Notes: generated by a model from the sequence alone, not told the origin. DNA of 62,280 bases from Desulfuromusa sp. (GCA_021647765.1 JAKIUD010000011.1:1-62280); one strand, 5' to 3'. Shown: positions 8,566-18,175, numbered from the stretch's first letter. Numbers and translations are program-made.

Positions 8566-9821
8566 TGGCTATTCGTGGAGAGATGCTTGGGTTAGCTGTT
8601 GCTGCCCAAAAGGCCTCACGGTTGATGGCCAACCTATCCTCAGGGATAAAAAATAAATTATTGTTGGAAATGGCGATGACGCTGGAATCAGCTGAATCGC
8701 AGTTGCGGGTGGAAAATGAAAAAGATCTCATCCTGGCGCGTGAACATGGGATGTCTTCAGCAATGCTCGATCGCCTGACATTGACAGCGGAGCGGATTAA
8801 AGGAATGGCAACTGGCTTGCGCGAAGTTGCTGCACTGCCAGATCCGGTTGGGGAAATTACCGGTATGTGGTTACGCCCCAATGGTATCCAGGTTGGCCGG
8901 CGACGGATACCTCTTGGGGTGATCGGTATTATCTATGAGTCTCGACCCAACGTGACTGCCGATGCTGCAGGGTTATGCTTAAAAAGTGGCAACGCGGTGA
9001 TTCTGCGAGGCGGTTCGGAGGCAATTCACTCGAATCGGACGATTGGTTTAATGTTGCAACGGGTGTTGAAGCAATTTGGTTTGCCTCAAGCGGCGTTACA
9101 GGTAGTGACAACAAGTGATCGAAATGCCGTAACTGAACTGCTTAAATTAGAAGAGCAGATTGACCTGATTATTCCACGGGGCGGTGAGGGTTTAATTCGC
9201 TTCGTTGCCGAAAATTCTCGTATCCCGGTTATTAAACATTATAAAGGGGTCTGCCACACCTATGTCGATGCCGCCGCAGATTTAAAAATGGCGGAGGACA
9301 TCTGTCTGAATGCCAAGGTGCAGCGCCCCGAGGTTTGTAATGCGCTGGAAACCCTGTTGATTCATCGTGATTGCGCAGCTGAATTTCTGCCCCGAATTGT
9401 GCACTCTATGCGTAAAGCTGGAGTCGAACTACGGGGTTGTGAAGAAGCGCAGAAGGTTGTCGCTGACCTGATCCCGGCAACGGAAGAGGATTGGCATGCG
9501 GAATATCTTGAGTTGATTCTGGCAGTACGGATCGTTGAAAGCTATGAGCAGGCTCGTGAACATATAGAAAATTACAGCTCTCTCCATACCGAGGTGATTG
9601 TGACAAATGATTATCGGTTGTCGCAGCGTTTTCTGCACGAAATTAACTCTAGTGTCGTGATGGTCAATGCCTCATCCCGATTCTCAGATGGAAACCAGCT
9701 GGGTCTGGGCGCCGAAATTGGAATTTCGACGAGCAAGCTGCATTCTTTTGGGCCAATGGGTCTTGAAGACCTGACGACGCGTAAATTTATTGTTCTCGGG
9801 GATGGCCAGATTCGAGAATAA
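8565..9821 (+). CDS. proA: gamma-glutamyl phosphate reductase
   Basis: This 418-residue aldehyde-dehydrogenase-superfamily enzyme reduces glutamyl phosphate to glutamate semialdehyde, the step after ProB. It has ESRPNVTADAAGLCLKSGNA, LIIPRGGEGLI, the catalytic-cysteine region VQRPEVCNALE and SSRFSDGNQLGLGAEIGIST, all typical of ProA. The start ATG overlaps the proB stop, indicating coupled translation. Confidence 0.97.
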   Translation: MAIRGEMLGLAVAAQKASRLMANLSSGIKNKLLLEMAMTLESAESQLRVENEKDLILAREHGMSSAMLDRLTLTAERIKGMATGLREVAALPDPVGEITGMWLRPNGIQVGRRRIPLGVIGIIYESRPNVTADAAGLCLKSGNAVILRGGSEAIHSNRTIGLMLQRVLKQFGLPQAALQVVTTSDRNAVTELLKLEEQIDLIIPRGGEGLIRFVAENSRIPVIKHYKGVCHTYVDAAADLKMAEDICLNAKVQRPEVCNALETLLIHRDCAAEFLPRIVHSMRKAGVELRGCEEAQKVVADLIPATEEDWHAEYLELILAVRIVESYEQAREHIENYSSLHTEVIVTNDYRLSQRFLHEINSSVVMVNASSRFSDGNQLGLGAEIGISTSKLHSFGPMGLEDLTTRKFIVLGDGQIRE

Positions 9822-9831
9822 CGGAGATTGT

Positions 9832-10470
9832 ATGCGTATTGGACTCCTTGGCGGTACTTTTAATCCAATCCATTTTGGCCACCTGTATATCGCTGAAGAG
9901 GTTCAGAACAGTTGCAATTTGGAGCAAGTCTGGTTTATCCCAACCTGTAAACCACCTCATAAACAGCTTGCAACTGAGGTTTCCTTTGCCCATCGGTTGG
10001 CGATGGTAGAAGCAGCTCTGGCTGATTATCCATTGTTTTGTAGCAACGATATTGAGGGGCGCCGAGGTGGTACGAGCTACTCAGTTGACACCTTGCAACA
10101 ATTATCTGAAACTTATCCGCAGCACGAATATTTTTTTATTATGGGGCTTGATTCCTTTCAGGAGATTGCCCTTTGGAAAGACTATCCCCGCCTGTTTGAA
10201 TTTGCCCATATTGTGGTGGCAGCCAGACCCGGGTTTGTCGGTTCGTTACAAGAGTTACTGCCGGTTGCCATTGCAGACCGCTTCTGCTATGATTCCGACT
10301 CGAAAAATCTCCGGTTTGATAGTGGATTTTCTTTGCATACAGTCGCACATACCTGCCGTGATATTTCTTCTACAGAAATCCGTCAGAAATTGTCGATGAA
10401 CCGGGATGTCGGGGGACTGGTTCCACTGCCCGTACTTAAATATATCAGAGCTCATCAGCTCTATCTTTAA
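9832..10470 (+). CDS. nadD: nicotinate-nucleotide adenylyltransferase
   Basis: This 212-residue nucleotidyltransferase joins ATP and nicotinate mononucleotide in NAD synthesis. It begins MRIGLLGGTFNPIHFGH, containing the HxGH-type nucleotide site, and ends with the ISSTEIRQ motif. The start follows ACGGAG; an in-frame ATG at 9790 lies inside proA. The gene sits in the common proA-nadD-rsfS-rlmH order. Confidence 0.95.
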   Translation: MRIGLLGGTFNPIHFGHLYIAEEVQNSCNLEQVWFIPTCKPPHKQLATEVSFAHRLAMVEAALADYPLFCSNDIEGRRGGTSYSVDTLQQLSETYPQHEYFFIMGLDSFQEIALWKDYPRLFEFAHIVVAARPGFVGSLQELLPVAIADRFCYDSDSKNLRFDSGFSLHTVAHTCRDISSTEIRQKLSMNRDVGGLVPLPVLKYIRAHQLYL

Positions 10471-10491
10471 AACAAAACAGAAGGTAAGAAT

Positions 10492-10851
10492 TTGCAAGCT
10501 AGAGAAAAAGCACTATTAGCCGTTGATTATGCACTTGATAAAAAAGGTATTAATCTCAAGTTGATTGATGTTAAGGAATTTTCCTCTCTGACAGACTATT
10601 TGTTGCTGGTTTCAGGACGTTCTGACCGTCAGGTTCAAGCCATAGCTGAAAACATCAAAACAGAATTTAAGAATCAGCATGCTACCTTGCCTCTAGCGAT
10701 CGAAGGGATGGATCAAGGACGCTGGGCGTTACTCGATTATGGTGACCTGATGGTTCACGTTTTTCAACCGCAGATTCGTGAATTTTATGACCTTGAGGGG
10801 TTGTGGAGTGAAGCTCCAGAGGTTGAGTTAGCTCAGATAGAAAACCGGTGA
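10492..10851 (+). CDS. rsfS: ribosome silencing factor RsfS
   Basis: This 119-residue RsfS/Iojap protein binds L14 and blocks subunit joining during starvation. It has the SSLTDYLLLVSGRSDRQVQA and GRWALLDYGDLMVHVF motifs. The start is a TTG at 10492, supported by AAGGT six bases upstream and by the usual N-terminal length. Its stop overlaps the rlmH start by 4 bases. Confidence 0.95.
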   Translation: MQAREKALLAVDYALDKKGINLKLIDVKEFSSLTDYLLLVSGRSDRQVQAIAENIKTEFKNQHATLPLAIEGMDQGRWALLDYGDLMVHVFQPQIREFYDLEGLWSEAPEVELAQIENR

Positions 10852-11321
10852 AACTGCGACTGGTTTGTGTTGGTAAGTTGACAGAAGCCTGGCAGCGCAC
10901 GGCAGCAGTTGACTATGCCGGGCGGGTTCAGCGTTATTTTCCGCTGGATATTGTTGAACTAAAGGAAGAAAAAGGGGGGCGCAAAGGGGATATGGCTGGA
11001 CTGCTTAAACGTGAGGGGATACGGATTCTGGAAAAAATTCCTGATCGAGCCTTTTTAATTGTCCTGGATGAGCGGGGTCGCAATCTGGGATCAGAGCAGG
11101 TGGCGAACCTTTTATCAGCAGAAATGCTCCATGGCGGGCGCAATTGGTGCCTGATAATCGGAGGACCTTATGGTCTTGATCCTGCTGTCCGCAAGCGGGC
11201 TGATTTGATACTGTCGTTATCAAAAATGACTTTTACACATCAAATGGCGAGAGTGTTTTTACTCGAACAACTCTATCGAAGTTGTACTATTCTTAAAAAT
11301 GAGCCCTACCATAATCGGTAG
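10848..11321 (+). CDS. rlmH: 23S rRNA pseudouridine-1915 N3-methyltransferase
   Basis: This 157-residue SPOUT methyltransferase modifies 23S rRNA helix 69. The glycine-rich SAM site (LIIGGPYGLDP) and the C-terminal LSKMTFTHQMARVFLLEQLYR knot are intact. It uses a GTG start overlapping rsfS, a very common gene pair. Confidence 0.95.
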   Translation: MKLRLVCVGKLTEAWQRTAAVDYAGRVQRYFPLDIVELKEEKGGRKGDMAGLLKREGIRILEKIPDRAFLIVLDERGRNLGSEQVANLLSAEMLHGGRNWCLIIGGPYGLDPAVRKRADLILSLSKMTFTHQMARVFLLEQLYRSCTILKNEPYHNR

Positions 11322-11348
11322 GTCGTGTTTACGGAGGTGGATTAGGCG

Positions 11349-11702
11349 ATGGATGAAGTTGAACTGGCAGAAATAAAAGCGCATCTATTGGAGATGCGCG
11401 CTGAAGTTTTAGCCGAATCTGAACGTGCTTACGCTGCATCACAGTCCTTAGGGAAAGATGGTGTTCCAGATATAGGTGATATGTCATCAAATAGCTATAA
11501 TCAGGAAGTATTGATGAATCTCAGCGAAACACAGCGATCCCGGGTGCGGGATATTGATGCTGCTCTGGAACGGATGGACAAAGGGGTGTATGGTCTTTGT
11601 ATGCGCTGTGAGGAAGAAATTCCTGCACGCCGTATGGAGGTTCGTCCTTTTTCCCGTTATTGTGTGGACTGCAAAGCTGAAGTAGAAAAATTTGGTGAAT
11701 GA
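11349..11702 (+). CDS. DksA/TraR C4-type zinc finger protein
   Basis: This 117-residue protein has a helical N-terminal half and a C-terminal four-cysteine finger (CMRC near residue 81, CVDC near residue 106). DksA-type proteins bind in the RNA polymerase secondary channel and act with ppGpp on rRNA and biosynthetic promoters. The coiled-coil tip appears as DIGDMSSNSYNQE, not the DxxDxA of E. coli DksA. It may therefore be one of the several DksA-like proteins of this group, not the main one. It starts 27 bases after rlmH with GGAGGTGG upstream. Confidence 0.88.
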   Translation: MDEVELAEIKAHLLEMRAEVLAESERAYAASQSLGKDGVPDIGDMSSNSYNQEVLMNLSETQRSRVRDIDAALERMDKGVYGLCMRCEEEIPARRMEVRPFSRYCVDCKAEVEKFGE

Positions 11703-11748
11703 ATAAGTAACCCTGTAACCCACACTGTGGGTGTGCTTGGAGATGGTC

Positions 11749-13119
11749 ATGATTCTAGTTGCCTTGCTTGTGTTAGCTTTTATCGTTTTTGCTATCGGAT
11801 TTCTTTACTTCTGGGGGATCAATCCCGGTGAAATCACAGTTTTTCTGACTAACGATTTAAGTTATACCCTGCCAGCAGCCATTATGTTGATTTGTGTATT
11901 ATTGATTGGTCTGTTGATTGGCAATGGCTTACATTTCCTCAGTGCTTTTCTTTACACTTTTCGTAACTGGAAGGGGGGGCGACGTCTTAAAAAGGCTGAA
12001 GAGGTCGGATCAATTTACCGCAGTGGCGTTGGTAAGTTACTTTCAGGTGATCTGGGGAAAGCGCGAATTTTGCTGAAAAAATCGATAGATCGTGATCCCA
12101 GTCGGATCGACGGTCATTTGGCTCTGGCAAGTGTTGCTCTACAGGAAGGGAATACGGATGAGGGAATTGAGTTGCTGCAGAAGGCGCGTAAACTTGATCC
12201 CAAAGGGCTAGAAGTTCTATTTAAACTAGCAACAACGTATGAAGAAAGTGGCCGACGAGAAGAGGCCATGGGTATTTATAAAGAATTATTGGATGGTGAT
12301 GCTAATAATCATAAAGCAATGCGTGCTTTGCGTGATATCCAGATGGACCTTGGGCACTGGCAGGATGCTTTGGATCTACAGAAGAAAATTCTTAAAACAT
12401 CAAAGTCCGGGGTGAAAACGGATACGGAAAAGCAAATTTTACTGCAATTACGTTACGAAATTGCCCGTTCTAATTTTGAAGCTGGTGAACTGGATCGGGC
12501 GATTGAGGCCTGCCGTGATATTATCAAAAAAGATGCCAAATTTACCCCGGCCAGGGTCACTCTTGGTGATGCGTACCACCAGGCAGGGCGGGACTCAGAT
12601 GCTATCAAGGTTTATCAGGATGGTTACAAGGCACTGAAAAGAAGTGTATTCCTGGCGCGCTTGGAGGATCTTTATATTAATGCTGAAGAGCCTGCGGCAC
12701 TGCTGGCATTTTATCGTAGCCAGATGCAGGTCGATAGTGAAGATCTGTTGCTCAAATTGTATTTGGGCAGACTCTGTCTCCGTTTGGAGATGGTGGATGA
12801 AGCGATGCAGCATTTGATCGATCTGGAAACTTCGGGAGTTGATTTTACCAAGTTACATTTGTTGCTGGCTGAAGCTCAACGGCGGCGAAACAATATTGAT
12901 GAGGCAGTCATTGAATATCAAAAAGCTCTGAGTATTGACAGTCATTTGCTGCTTGGTTTTATCTGCTCTGCTTGTGGTGCCAGATTTAACGAGTGGCACA
13001 GCCGTTGCCCTGAATGTAAAACCTGGGATTCTTTCAGCTTGCCAGAAAGGAAGCAGATACAGAATGCTAAATTGTTTGACGGTTCAAAGATGATTTTACT
13101 GAGTGAGCAGGGGAAATAA
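11749..13119 (+). CDS. LapB-like TPR protein with C-terminal rubredoxin-type zinc ribbon
   Basis: This 456-residue protein has two N-terminal hydrophobic segments (about 1-23 and 41-63), then tetratricopeptide-like repeats, and at the C-terminus a four-cysteine ribbon (CSACG, then CPEC, followed by TWDSF). That order matches LapB/YciM, which anchors at the inner membrane and controls LPS synthesis through LpxC turnover in enterobacteria. LapB normally has one N-terminal anchor; the second segment here resembles an added LapA-like part. The ATG at 11749 was chosen because GGAG lies six bases upstream; GTG 11731 and ATG 11743 are in frame. The LPS role is inferred. Confidence 0.75.
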   Translation: MILVALLVLAFIVFAIGFLYFWGINPGEITVFLTNDLSYTLPAAIMLICVLLIGLLIGNGLHFLSAFLYTFRNWKGGRRLKKAEEVGSIYRSGVGKLLSGDLGKARILLKKSIDRDPSRIDGHLALASVALQEGNTDEGIELLQKARKLDPKGLEVLFKLATTYEESGRREEAMGIYKELLDGDANNHKAMRALRDIQMDLGHWQDALDLQKKILKTSKSGVKTDTEKQILLQLRYEIARSNFEAGELDRAIEACRDIIKKDAKFTPARVTLGDAYHQAGRDSDAIKVYQDGYKALKRSVFLARLEDLYINAEEPAALLAFYRSQMQVDSEDLLLKLYLGRLCLRLEMVDEAMQHLIDLETSGVDFTKLHLLLAEAQRRRNNIDEAVIEYQKALSIDSHLLLGFICSACGARFNEWHSRCPECKTWDSFSLPERKQIQNAKLFDGSKMILLSEQGK

Positions 13120-13120
13120 G

Positions 13121-14647
13121 ATGGCAACAGAACCGGTAGTATTGGTTGTCCTTGATGGTTGGGGGATCAGAGAGAGTTGTGATAATAATGCTGCTTGTCA
13201 GGCAAATACTCCGGTTTTAGATCGTCTCCGTCAAGAATACCCGATCAGCCGCTTAAGTGCTTCCGGGACAGATGTCGGACTGCCGGCCGGTCAGATGGGA
13301 AATTCAGAAGTCGGGCATATGAATATAGGTGCCGGGCGGATTGTTTACCAAGATTTAAGCCGGATCAGCCTAGCTATTGAGGATCGGTCATTTTTTTCGA
13401 TTCCGGTGCTCAAGAGAATCTGTGAAAGGCTGGTTGCTTCTGGTGGTAAGTTGCATCTCCTTGGACTGCTTTCAGATGGCGGAGTTCACTCCCATAATAA
13501 CCACCTCTATGCTCTGGTACGGATGGCGAAGCAACTTGGGGTTCAGGATATCTGTATTCACACTTTTATGGATGGCCGGGATACACCGCCCAAGAGTGGA
13601 ATTGATTACCTTGCTCAGTTGGAAGATGAACTGAAAAAGATCGGTTCCGGTCGGGTGGCCACTGTCACTGGTCGTTATTGGGCTATGGATCGTGACAATC
13701 GTTGGGATCGGGTGGAAAAGGCTTATCTGGCGTTGACTGAAGGTATTGGACAGCAGGTCGATTCCTCAGCTGAAGCGATTGAAAGTGCCTATGCTGCTGA
13801 TCAGACGGATGAATTTGTGGAGCCCCGGGTGGTGGGTCAGCCGGGAACTATTGATGACGGCGATGGGGTTATCTTTTTTAACTTCCGAGCTGATCGTGCG
13901 CGTGAATTGACTCGTGCGCTGGCACTGACTGATTTTACTGGATTCTCACGGCATAAGACGGTGCAGTTGGTTGATTACGTCTGTCTGACTGAATATGATA
14001 CGACCTTTCATCTGCCGGTGGCATTTCCATCTGAAACTTATCCAGATATTCTTGCCGAGGTCGTTTCCAAGGCAGGTTTCAAACAATTGAGAATTGCCGA
14101 AACAGAAAAATATGCTCATGTCACTTTCTTCTTTAACGGTGGCGTGGAGCAACCTTGGCCGGGTGAAGATCGAGTTATGATCCCTTCCCCTCAGGATGTG
14201 GCAACTTATGACGAGAAACCGTCGATGAGTGCGGTGGCTGTGACTGATGAAGTAGTTAAACGGGTCAAGTCAAATGCTTATCAGTTGATAGTCCTGAATT
14301 ATGCTAACTGCGATATGGTTGGGCACACTGGAATTCTGAGTGCAGCGATTGAAGCGGTGGAGACTGTTGATACTTGTCTCGGTCGATTAGTTGATGCGGT
14401 TGTCAAGGCTGGTGGAAAGCTGCTGATAACCGCAGATCATGGTAATTGTGAGCAGATGGTTGACAAGAATGGCCACCCTCATACGGCACACACCACCAAT
14501 CCGGTTCAATTTATTTTGGTCGATCCCTCACGGAAAGATCAAGCGGTACGTGATGGTATTCTTGCTGATCTGGCACCGACAATTCTGGAACTACTGAAAT
14601 TAGAAAAACCCGTTGCCATGACTGGACAATCATTATTGGTCAGTTAA
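13121..14647 (+). CDS. gpmI: 2,3-bisphosphoglycerate-independent phosphoglycerate mutase
   Basis: This 508-residue manganese enzyme interconverts 2- and 3-phosphoglycerate in glycolysis and gluconeogenesis. It has VVLDGWGIRE, the phosphoserine region GQMGNSEVGHMNIGAGR, HTFMDGRDTPP, and ITADHGNCEQM for metal binding. The ATG at 13121 follows CAGGGGAA; the start gives the family's usual N-terminus directly before the first metal aspartate. Confidence 0.97.
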   Translation: MATEPVVLVVLDGWGIRESCDNNAACQANTPVLDRLRQEYPISRLSASGTDVGLPAGQMGNSEVGHMNIGAGRIVYQDLSRISLAIEDRSFFSIPVLKRICERLVASGGKLHLLGLLSDGGVHSHNNHLYALVRMAKQLGVQDICIHTFMDGRDTPPKSGIDYLAQLEDELKKIGSGRVATVTGRYWAMDRDNRWDRVEKAYLALTEGIGQQVDSSAEAIESAYAADQTDEFVEPRVVGQPGTIDDGDGVIFFNFRADRARELTRALALTDFTGFSRHKTVQLVDYVCLTEYDTTFHLPVAFPSETYPDILAEVVSKAGFKQLRIAETEKYAHVTFFFNGGVEQPWPGEDRVMIPSPQDVATYDEKPSMSAVAVTDEVVKRVKSNAYQLIVLNYANCDMVGHTGILSAAIEAVETVDTCLGRLVDAVVKAGGKLLITADHGNCEQMVDKNGHPHTAHTTNPVQFILVDPSRKDQAVRDGILADLAPTILELLKLEKPVAMTGQSLLVS

Positions 14648-14663
14648 TTAATAATGATCGGGT

Positions 14664-15386
14664 ATGGAGGGGGCAGGAATCAAATACTTTTTATTGCAGA
14701 TCCTTAAAACTTTTTTCCCGCCTGCCTGCCCGCTCTGTAGTTGTACCTTTCCAAAAAATTATTCTGCCCCTTTCTGTGAATCTTGTCTTGCCGGTTTCAA
14801 CCCCCTTCCAGAGGCTAAATGTCCCCGTTGTTCTCTCCCTTTTTCCGGGATATCCAACAGTTCACATCTATGTGGTCGATGTATAAAACAACCGCCAGCT
14901 TACACGAGAGTTTATGCTGTCGGATTCTATGACCAATCGTTGCGGCACGCCATTCATCAGTTTAAGTTTAATGGCAAAGTGGGATTAGACTGGTCGTTGG
15001 GGACGTTGCTCGAGCAGGCTATCGATAGCGATTTGAATATTGATCTGGTGGTGCCGGTACCATTGCAGCGTAATCGGTTACAACAGAGGAGTTATAATCA
15101 AGCTCTGTTACTTGCCCGGAAAGTTGCCAGAATCAGAAAATGGCCGGTAGTCAATGATCTGTTGCTCAAGATTCGGGAGACAGAATCACAACAGGGTTTG
15201 TCTGCTAAAGAGAGGGTCAAAAATTTACAGGGCTCATTTACATTGCAAAAAACTATTTCGGAGCAAAAGATTTTACTGATTGATGATGTCATGACAACTG
15301 GCGCAACAGTTGCGGCCTGTAGTCGTGTTTTGATTGAAGGGGGTGCTGCTCAAGTTTATGTTGCGGTAATCGGGCGAGCTGCCTGA
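14664..15386 (+). CDS. comF: ComF family phosphoribosyltransferase-like protein
   Basis: This 240-residue protein starts with zinc-ribbon cysteine pairs (CPLC, CESC, CPRC, CGRC in the first 75 residues). It then has a phosphoribosyltransferase fold with VVPVPLQRNRLQQRSYNQA and the PRPP loop ILLIDDVMTTGAT. ComF proteins act in DNA uptake and natural transformation in several bacteria; the substrate is unclear. The start at 14664 has no clear ribosome site. A TTG about 27 bases later, after a GGAGGGGG stretch, is possible. A signal-free, cytoplasmic protein is expected. Confidence 0.88.
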   Translation: MEGAGIKYFLLQILKTFFPPACPLCSCTFPKNYSAPFCESCLAGFNPLPEAKCPRCSLPFSGISNSSHLCGRCIKQPPAYTRVYAVGFYDQSLRHAIHQFKFNGKVGLDWSLGTLLEQAIDSDLNIDLVVPVPLQRNRLQQRSYNQALLLARKVARIRKWPVVNDLLLKIRETESQQGLSAKERVKNLQGSFTLQKTISEQKILLIDDVMTTGATVAACSRVLIEGGAAQVYVAVIGRAA

Positions 15387-15490
15387 AAATTGTCTCCTTA
15401 AGATATTTTAAAAAATATCCTGCGGGATGATGAAGTGCTATAATTATTTACGCTATCGCTTATAAAGGATATTTTCTTTGGGGAGATCCT

Positions 15491-16954
15491 ATGAATTTGA
15501 ACCTCCGTCATCTGCTTGCTGAATACCCCATTGAAACCTTGTTGCAAACCATTCCAACCGGTCTGTTTCTGGTCGATACGGACAAGAAAATTGTTTATTG
15601 GAACGCCGAAGCAGAGAGAATCACTGGCTATTCTGTAGAGGAAGCTATCGGACAACATTGTTCTTTTCTCGCTGGCGATCCTTGCCGTACCGAATGCGGC
15701 CTTTTTTCTGAATCAATCCCTAAGCCAGATATTGGGCTGACCTGCTCATTTCGACATAAAGATGGGCACTCCATTGCACTGACCAAAAATGTTGATCTGC
15801 TCCGCGATGAGGCGGGCAATGTCATCGGTGGTGTCGAAGCGTTTGTTGACATTTCCCGCCTTAAAGAACTCGAAGTCAATCTCCGGGCTGCGGTAGAAGA
15901 ACGGACTTATGAGCTTGAACTGGAGAAAGCAGGTCTACGAGCTGTTCTTGACGGTATGGTTGATCCCGCTTATATCTGTGATGCCAGTTACCATATCACT
16001 TTTGCTAATCGGGCAATCCTGGATATTATCGGTGAAATAGGTGATAAAACCTGTTATCAGAGCATCTATCAGAGGGATCGGGTGTGTGATAATTGTCCCC
16101 TGCCACAGGTTTTACAGGGAAATATTGTTCATGAGGAAAAGACCATATTTGAAGTCGGTCGAATCTATGAAATCATCCACTCTCCGTACCCTTTGGCAAA
16201 AGACCCAACTCACAAACTAGCGGTCAGCCGGGATATTACCGAGCGGATAGAAACCAGGCGCCAGTTGCAGCAGACAAATCGTGAATTAGATGCATTTGTT
16301 TCGACGGTATCTCATGATCTGCGTTCGCCCCTTACACCATTGATCGGTTTTGCGGAACTCCTTGAAGAACGTTATAGGGAGCAGCTCGATGATATCGGTC
16401 GTGAATGTATTACTGAGATCAAGAAAACCGCAGAAAAAATGAAGGATCTATTGGAGGATCTGTTGACCCTGTCACGGGTTGGTCAGATGAAATCAGCAGA
16501 TCAACCCCTTGATGCAACAGAAATTGCTGAGGATGTTCTTCTGGAGCTTGCAGATAAAGTATTGGAACACCAGGCGAAAGTTAAAATTGATAAACTTCCT
16601 GAAATCGAAATGGCCGAATCTTTGTTGGCCGATCTGTTTAGAAACCTTTTGGGGAATGCGCTGAAATACGCAGTTCAAAATAATCCACATATTGAAATTT
16701 CAGGGCAAGAATTTTCTGACCGGATCCGTTTTATGGTGGTTGATCATGGTCCGGGGATTGCTGAAAAAGAACGGGAGACAATCTTTGAGCCCTTTAAGCG
16801 AGGGAGTAGTAGTAAGGGGTTTCCTGGCACTGGAATAGGTTTGGCAACAGTAGCAAAAATTGCTCGCGTTTCCGGTGGTCATGCCTGGGTCGAAGAAACT
16901 CCCGGAGGCGGGGCAACCTTTATAGTTGACCTCCCATTTTCCAGTAAAAAATAA
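15491..16954 (+). CDS. PAS-PAS sensor histidine kinase
   Basis: This 487-residue protein has no transmembrane helix. PAS 1 spans about residues 15-130, PAS 2 about 145-255, followed by a short coiled linker, a HisKA domain (SHDLRSPLTPLIGF with the phospho-His) and an HATPase domain with DHGPGIAE and GTGIGLATV. PAS 1 holds a cysteine cluster (about residues 57, 65, 69 and 85) and PAS 2 has CDNC near residue 200, which hints at a metal, redox or cofactor-dependent signal. No response regulator gene is adjacent. GGGGAG precedes the ATG. A perfect TATAAT lies at 15439-15444 but without a good -35. Confidence 0.92.
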   Translation: MNLNLRHLLAEYPIETLLQTIPTGLFLVDTDKKIVYWNAEAERITGYSVEEAIGQHCSFLAGDPCRTECGLFSESIPKPDIGLTCSFRHKDGHSIALTKNVDLLRDEAGNVIGGVEAFVDISRLKELEVNLRAAVEERTYELELEKAGLRAVLDGMVDPAYICDASYHITFANRAILDIIGEIGDKTCYQSIYQRDRVCDNCPLPQVLQGNIVHEEKTIFEVGRIYEIIHSPYPLAKDPTHKLAVSRDITERIETRRQLQQTNRELDAFVSTVSHDLRSPLTPLIGFAELLEERYREQLDDIGRECITEIKKTAEKMKDLLEDLLTLSRVGQMKSADQPLDATEIAEDVLLELADKVLEHQAKVKIDKLPEIEMAESLLADLFRNLLGNALKYAVQNNPHIEISGQEFSDRIRFMVVDHGPGIAEKERETIFEPFKRGSSSKGFPGTGIGLATVAKIARVSGGHAWVEETPGGGATFIVDLPFSSKK

Positions 16955-16973
16955 TCTGGGAGTTGGCAAAGGT

Positions 16974-17000
16974 TTGACATTTGTAGAACGGGGTTATATC
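16974..17000 (+). promoter_or_regulatory. possible promoter before dctP1
   Basis: TTGACA at 16974-16979 and TATATC at 16995-17000 are separated by 15 bases, shorter than the ideal 17. The dctP start is about 60 bases downstream. Weak evidence. Confidence 0.3.
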
Positions 17001-17058
17001 TTGACCTGAATCATCGATTTTTTATTAAACAACTGGAATGACTCACAGGGAGGTGTTC

Positions 17059-18153
17059 ATGGAAAAAAACAATCGGCGTGATTTCCTTAAAAAGGCGACG
17101 GCTGCAACTGCTGTGGCTGCAACGGCAACAACAATTGGTGCTCCAGCCATTGTTCGAGCTGAGAAAACCTATAATTGGAAAATGGTGACAACTTGGCCGC
17201 CACATTTTCCTCTTCTGGGAGAGGGTGCAGACAAGTTAGCTGAATCAATTAAAGTCATGTCCGGGGGACGCCTGAATATTCAGGTTTACGGTGGAGGAGA
17301 ACTGGTTCCGCCACTGCAGGCATTTGATGCTGTCAGCCAGGGGATGGTTCAAATGGGTCATGGTGCTGCTTATTACTGGGCAGGGAAAGCGCCGGCAACC
17401 CAGTTTTTTGCCGCAGTTCCTTTTGGTCTCAATGCTCAAGGGATGAATGCCTGGCTCTATACCGGTGGTGGAATGGAGCTGTGGAACGAGGTTTATGGGA
17501 AATTTAATTTGAAACCGTTACCCGCAGGAAATACCGGTGTCCAGATGGGTGGCTGGTTTAATCGTGAAATCAAGAGTCTCGATGATTTCAAGGGTCTGAA
17601 GATGCGGATTCCTGGCTTGGGCGGTAAGGTTCTGGCCAAGGCCGGTGGTACGGCAGTTCTTTCACCTGGAGGTGAACTTTACACCAACCTGGAACGTGGT
17701 GTTATCGATGCGACAGAGTGGGTTGGCCCATATAATGACTACAAAATGGGCTTCTATAAAGTTGCCAAATACTATTACTATCCCGGTTGGCATGAACCTG
17801 GGACGGTTCTTGAGTCTTTCGTCAACAAAGATGCTTATGAGTCGTTACCAAAAGATCTTCAGGCAATAGTTACAAATGCGACCGTTGCAGCAAATATGTG
17901 GACGCTTTGTGAGTCTGAAACCAAGAACAATATCTATCTTGACAAGATGGTCAAAGAAGAGGGAGTTTTGCTTAAGAAGTTCCCTGCTGATGTTGTTAAG
18001 CAATTGCGAAAATATTCTGTGGAAGTACTTGAGGAAATAGTTGCCAATGATCCAATGAGTAAGAAGGTTTACGATAGCTTCAGTAAATTTCAGAAACAGC
18101 AACAAGCTTGGAGTAAAATTTCTGAGAGAGCTTACTACGAACTTTTTGATTGA
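17059..18153 (+). CDS. dctP: TRAP transporter substrate-binding protein (DctP1), TakP-like
   Basis: This 364-residue periplasmic protein has a twin-arginine signal (NRRDFLKKATAATA) with a cut near residue 34. The mature part resembles TakP-type 2-oxoacid binders: PFGLNAQGMNAWLYTGGGME, GNTGVQMGGWF, LKGLKMRIPGLGG-like and ATEWVGPYND blocks. DctP captures the ligand and delivers it to the DctQM membrane pair. No permease follows it; the DctQM1 pair at 20.9 kb lies on the opposite strand after sdaA and is the likely partner. A strong terminator follows directly. The ligand (pyruvate or another 2-oxoacid) is inferred from family likeness. Confidence 0.92.
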   Translation: MEKNNRRDFLKKATAATAVAATATTIGAPAIVRAEKTYNWKMVTTWPPHFPLLGEGADKLAESIKVMSGGRLNIQVYGGGELVPPLQAFDAVSQGMVQMGHGAAYYWAGKAPATQFFAAVPFGLNAQGMNAWLYTGGGMELWNEVYGKFNLKPLPAGNTGVQMGGWFNREIKSLDDFKGLKMRIPGLGGKVLAKAGGTAVLSPGGELYTNLERGVIDATEWVGPYNDYKMGFYKVAKYYYYPGWHEPGTVLESFVNKDAYESLPKDLQAIVTNATVAANMWTLCESETKNNIYLDKMVKEEGVLLKKFPADVVKQLRKYSVEVLEEIVANDPMSKKVYDSFSKFQKQQQAWSKISERAYYELFD

Positions 18154-18175
18154 TCTTGGATTGATCCAAAGGAAC

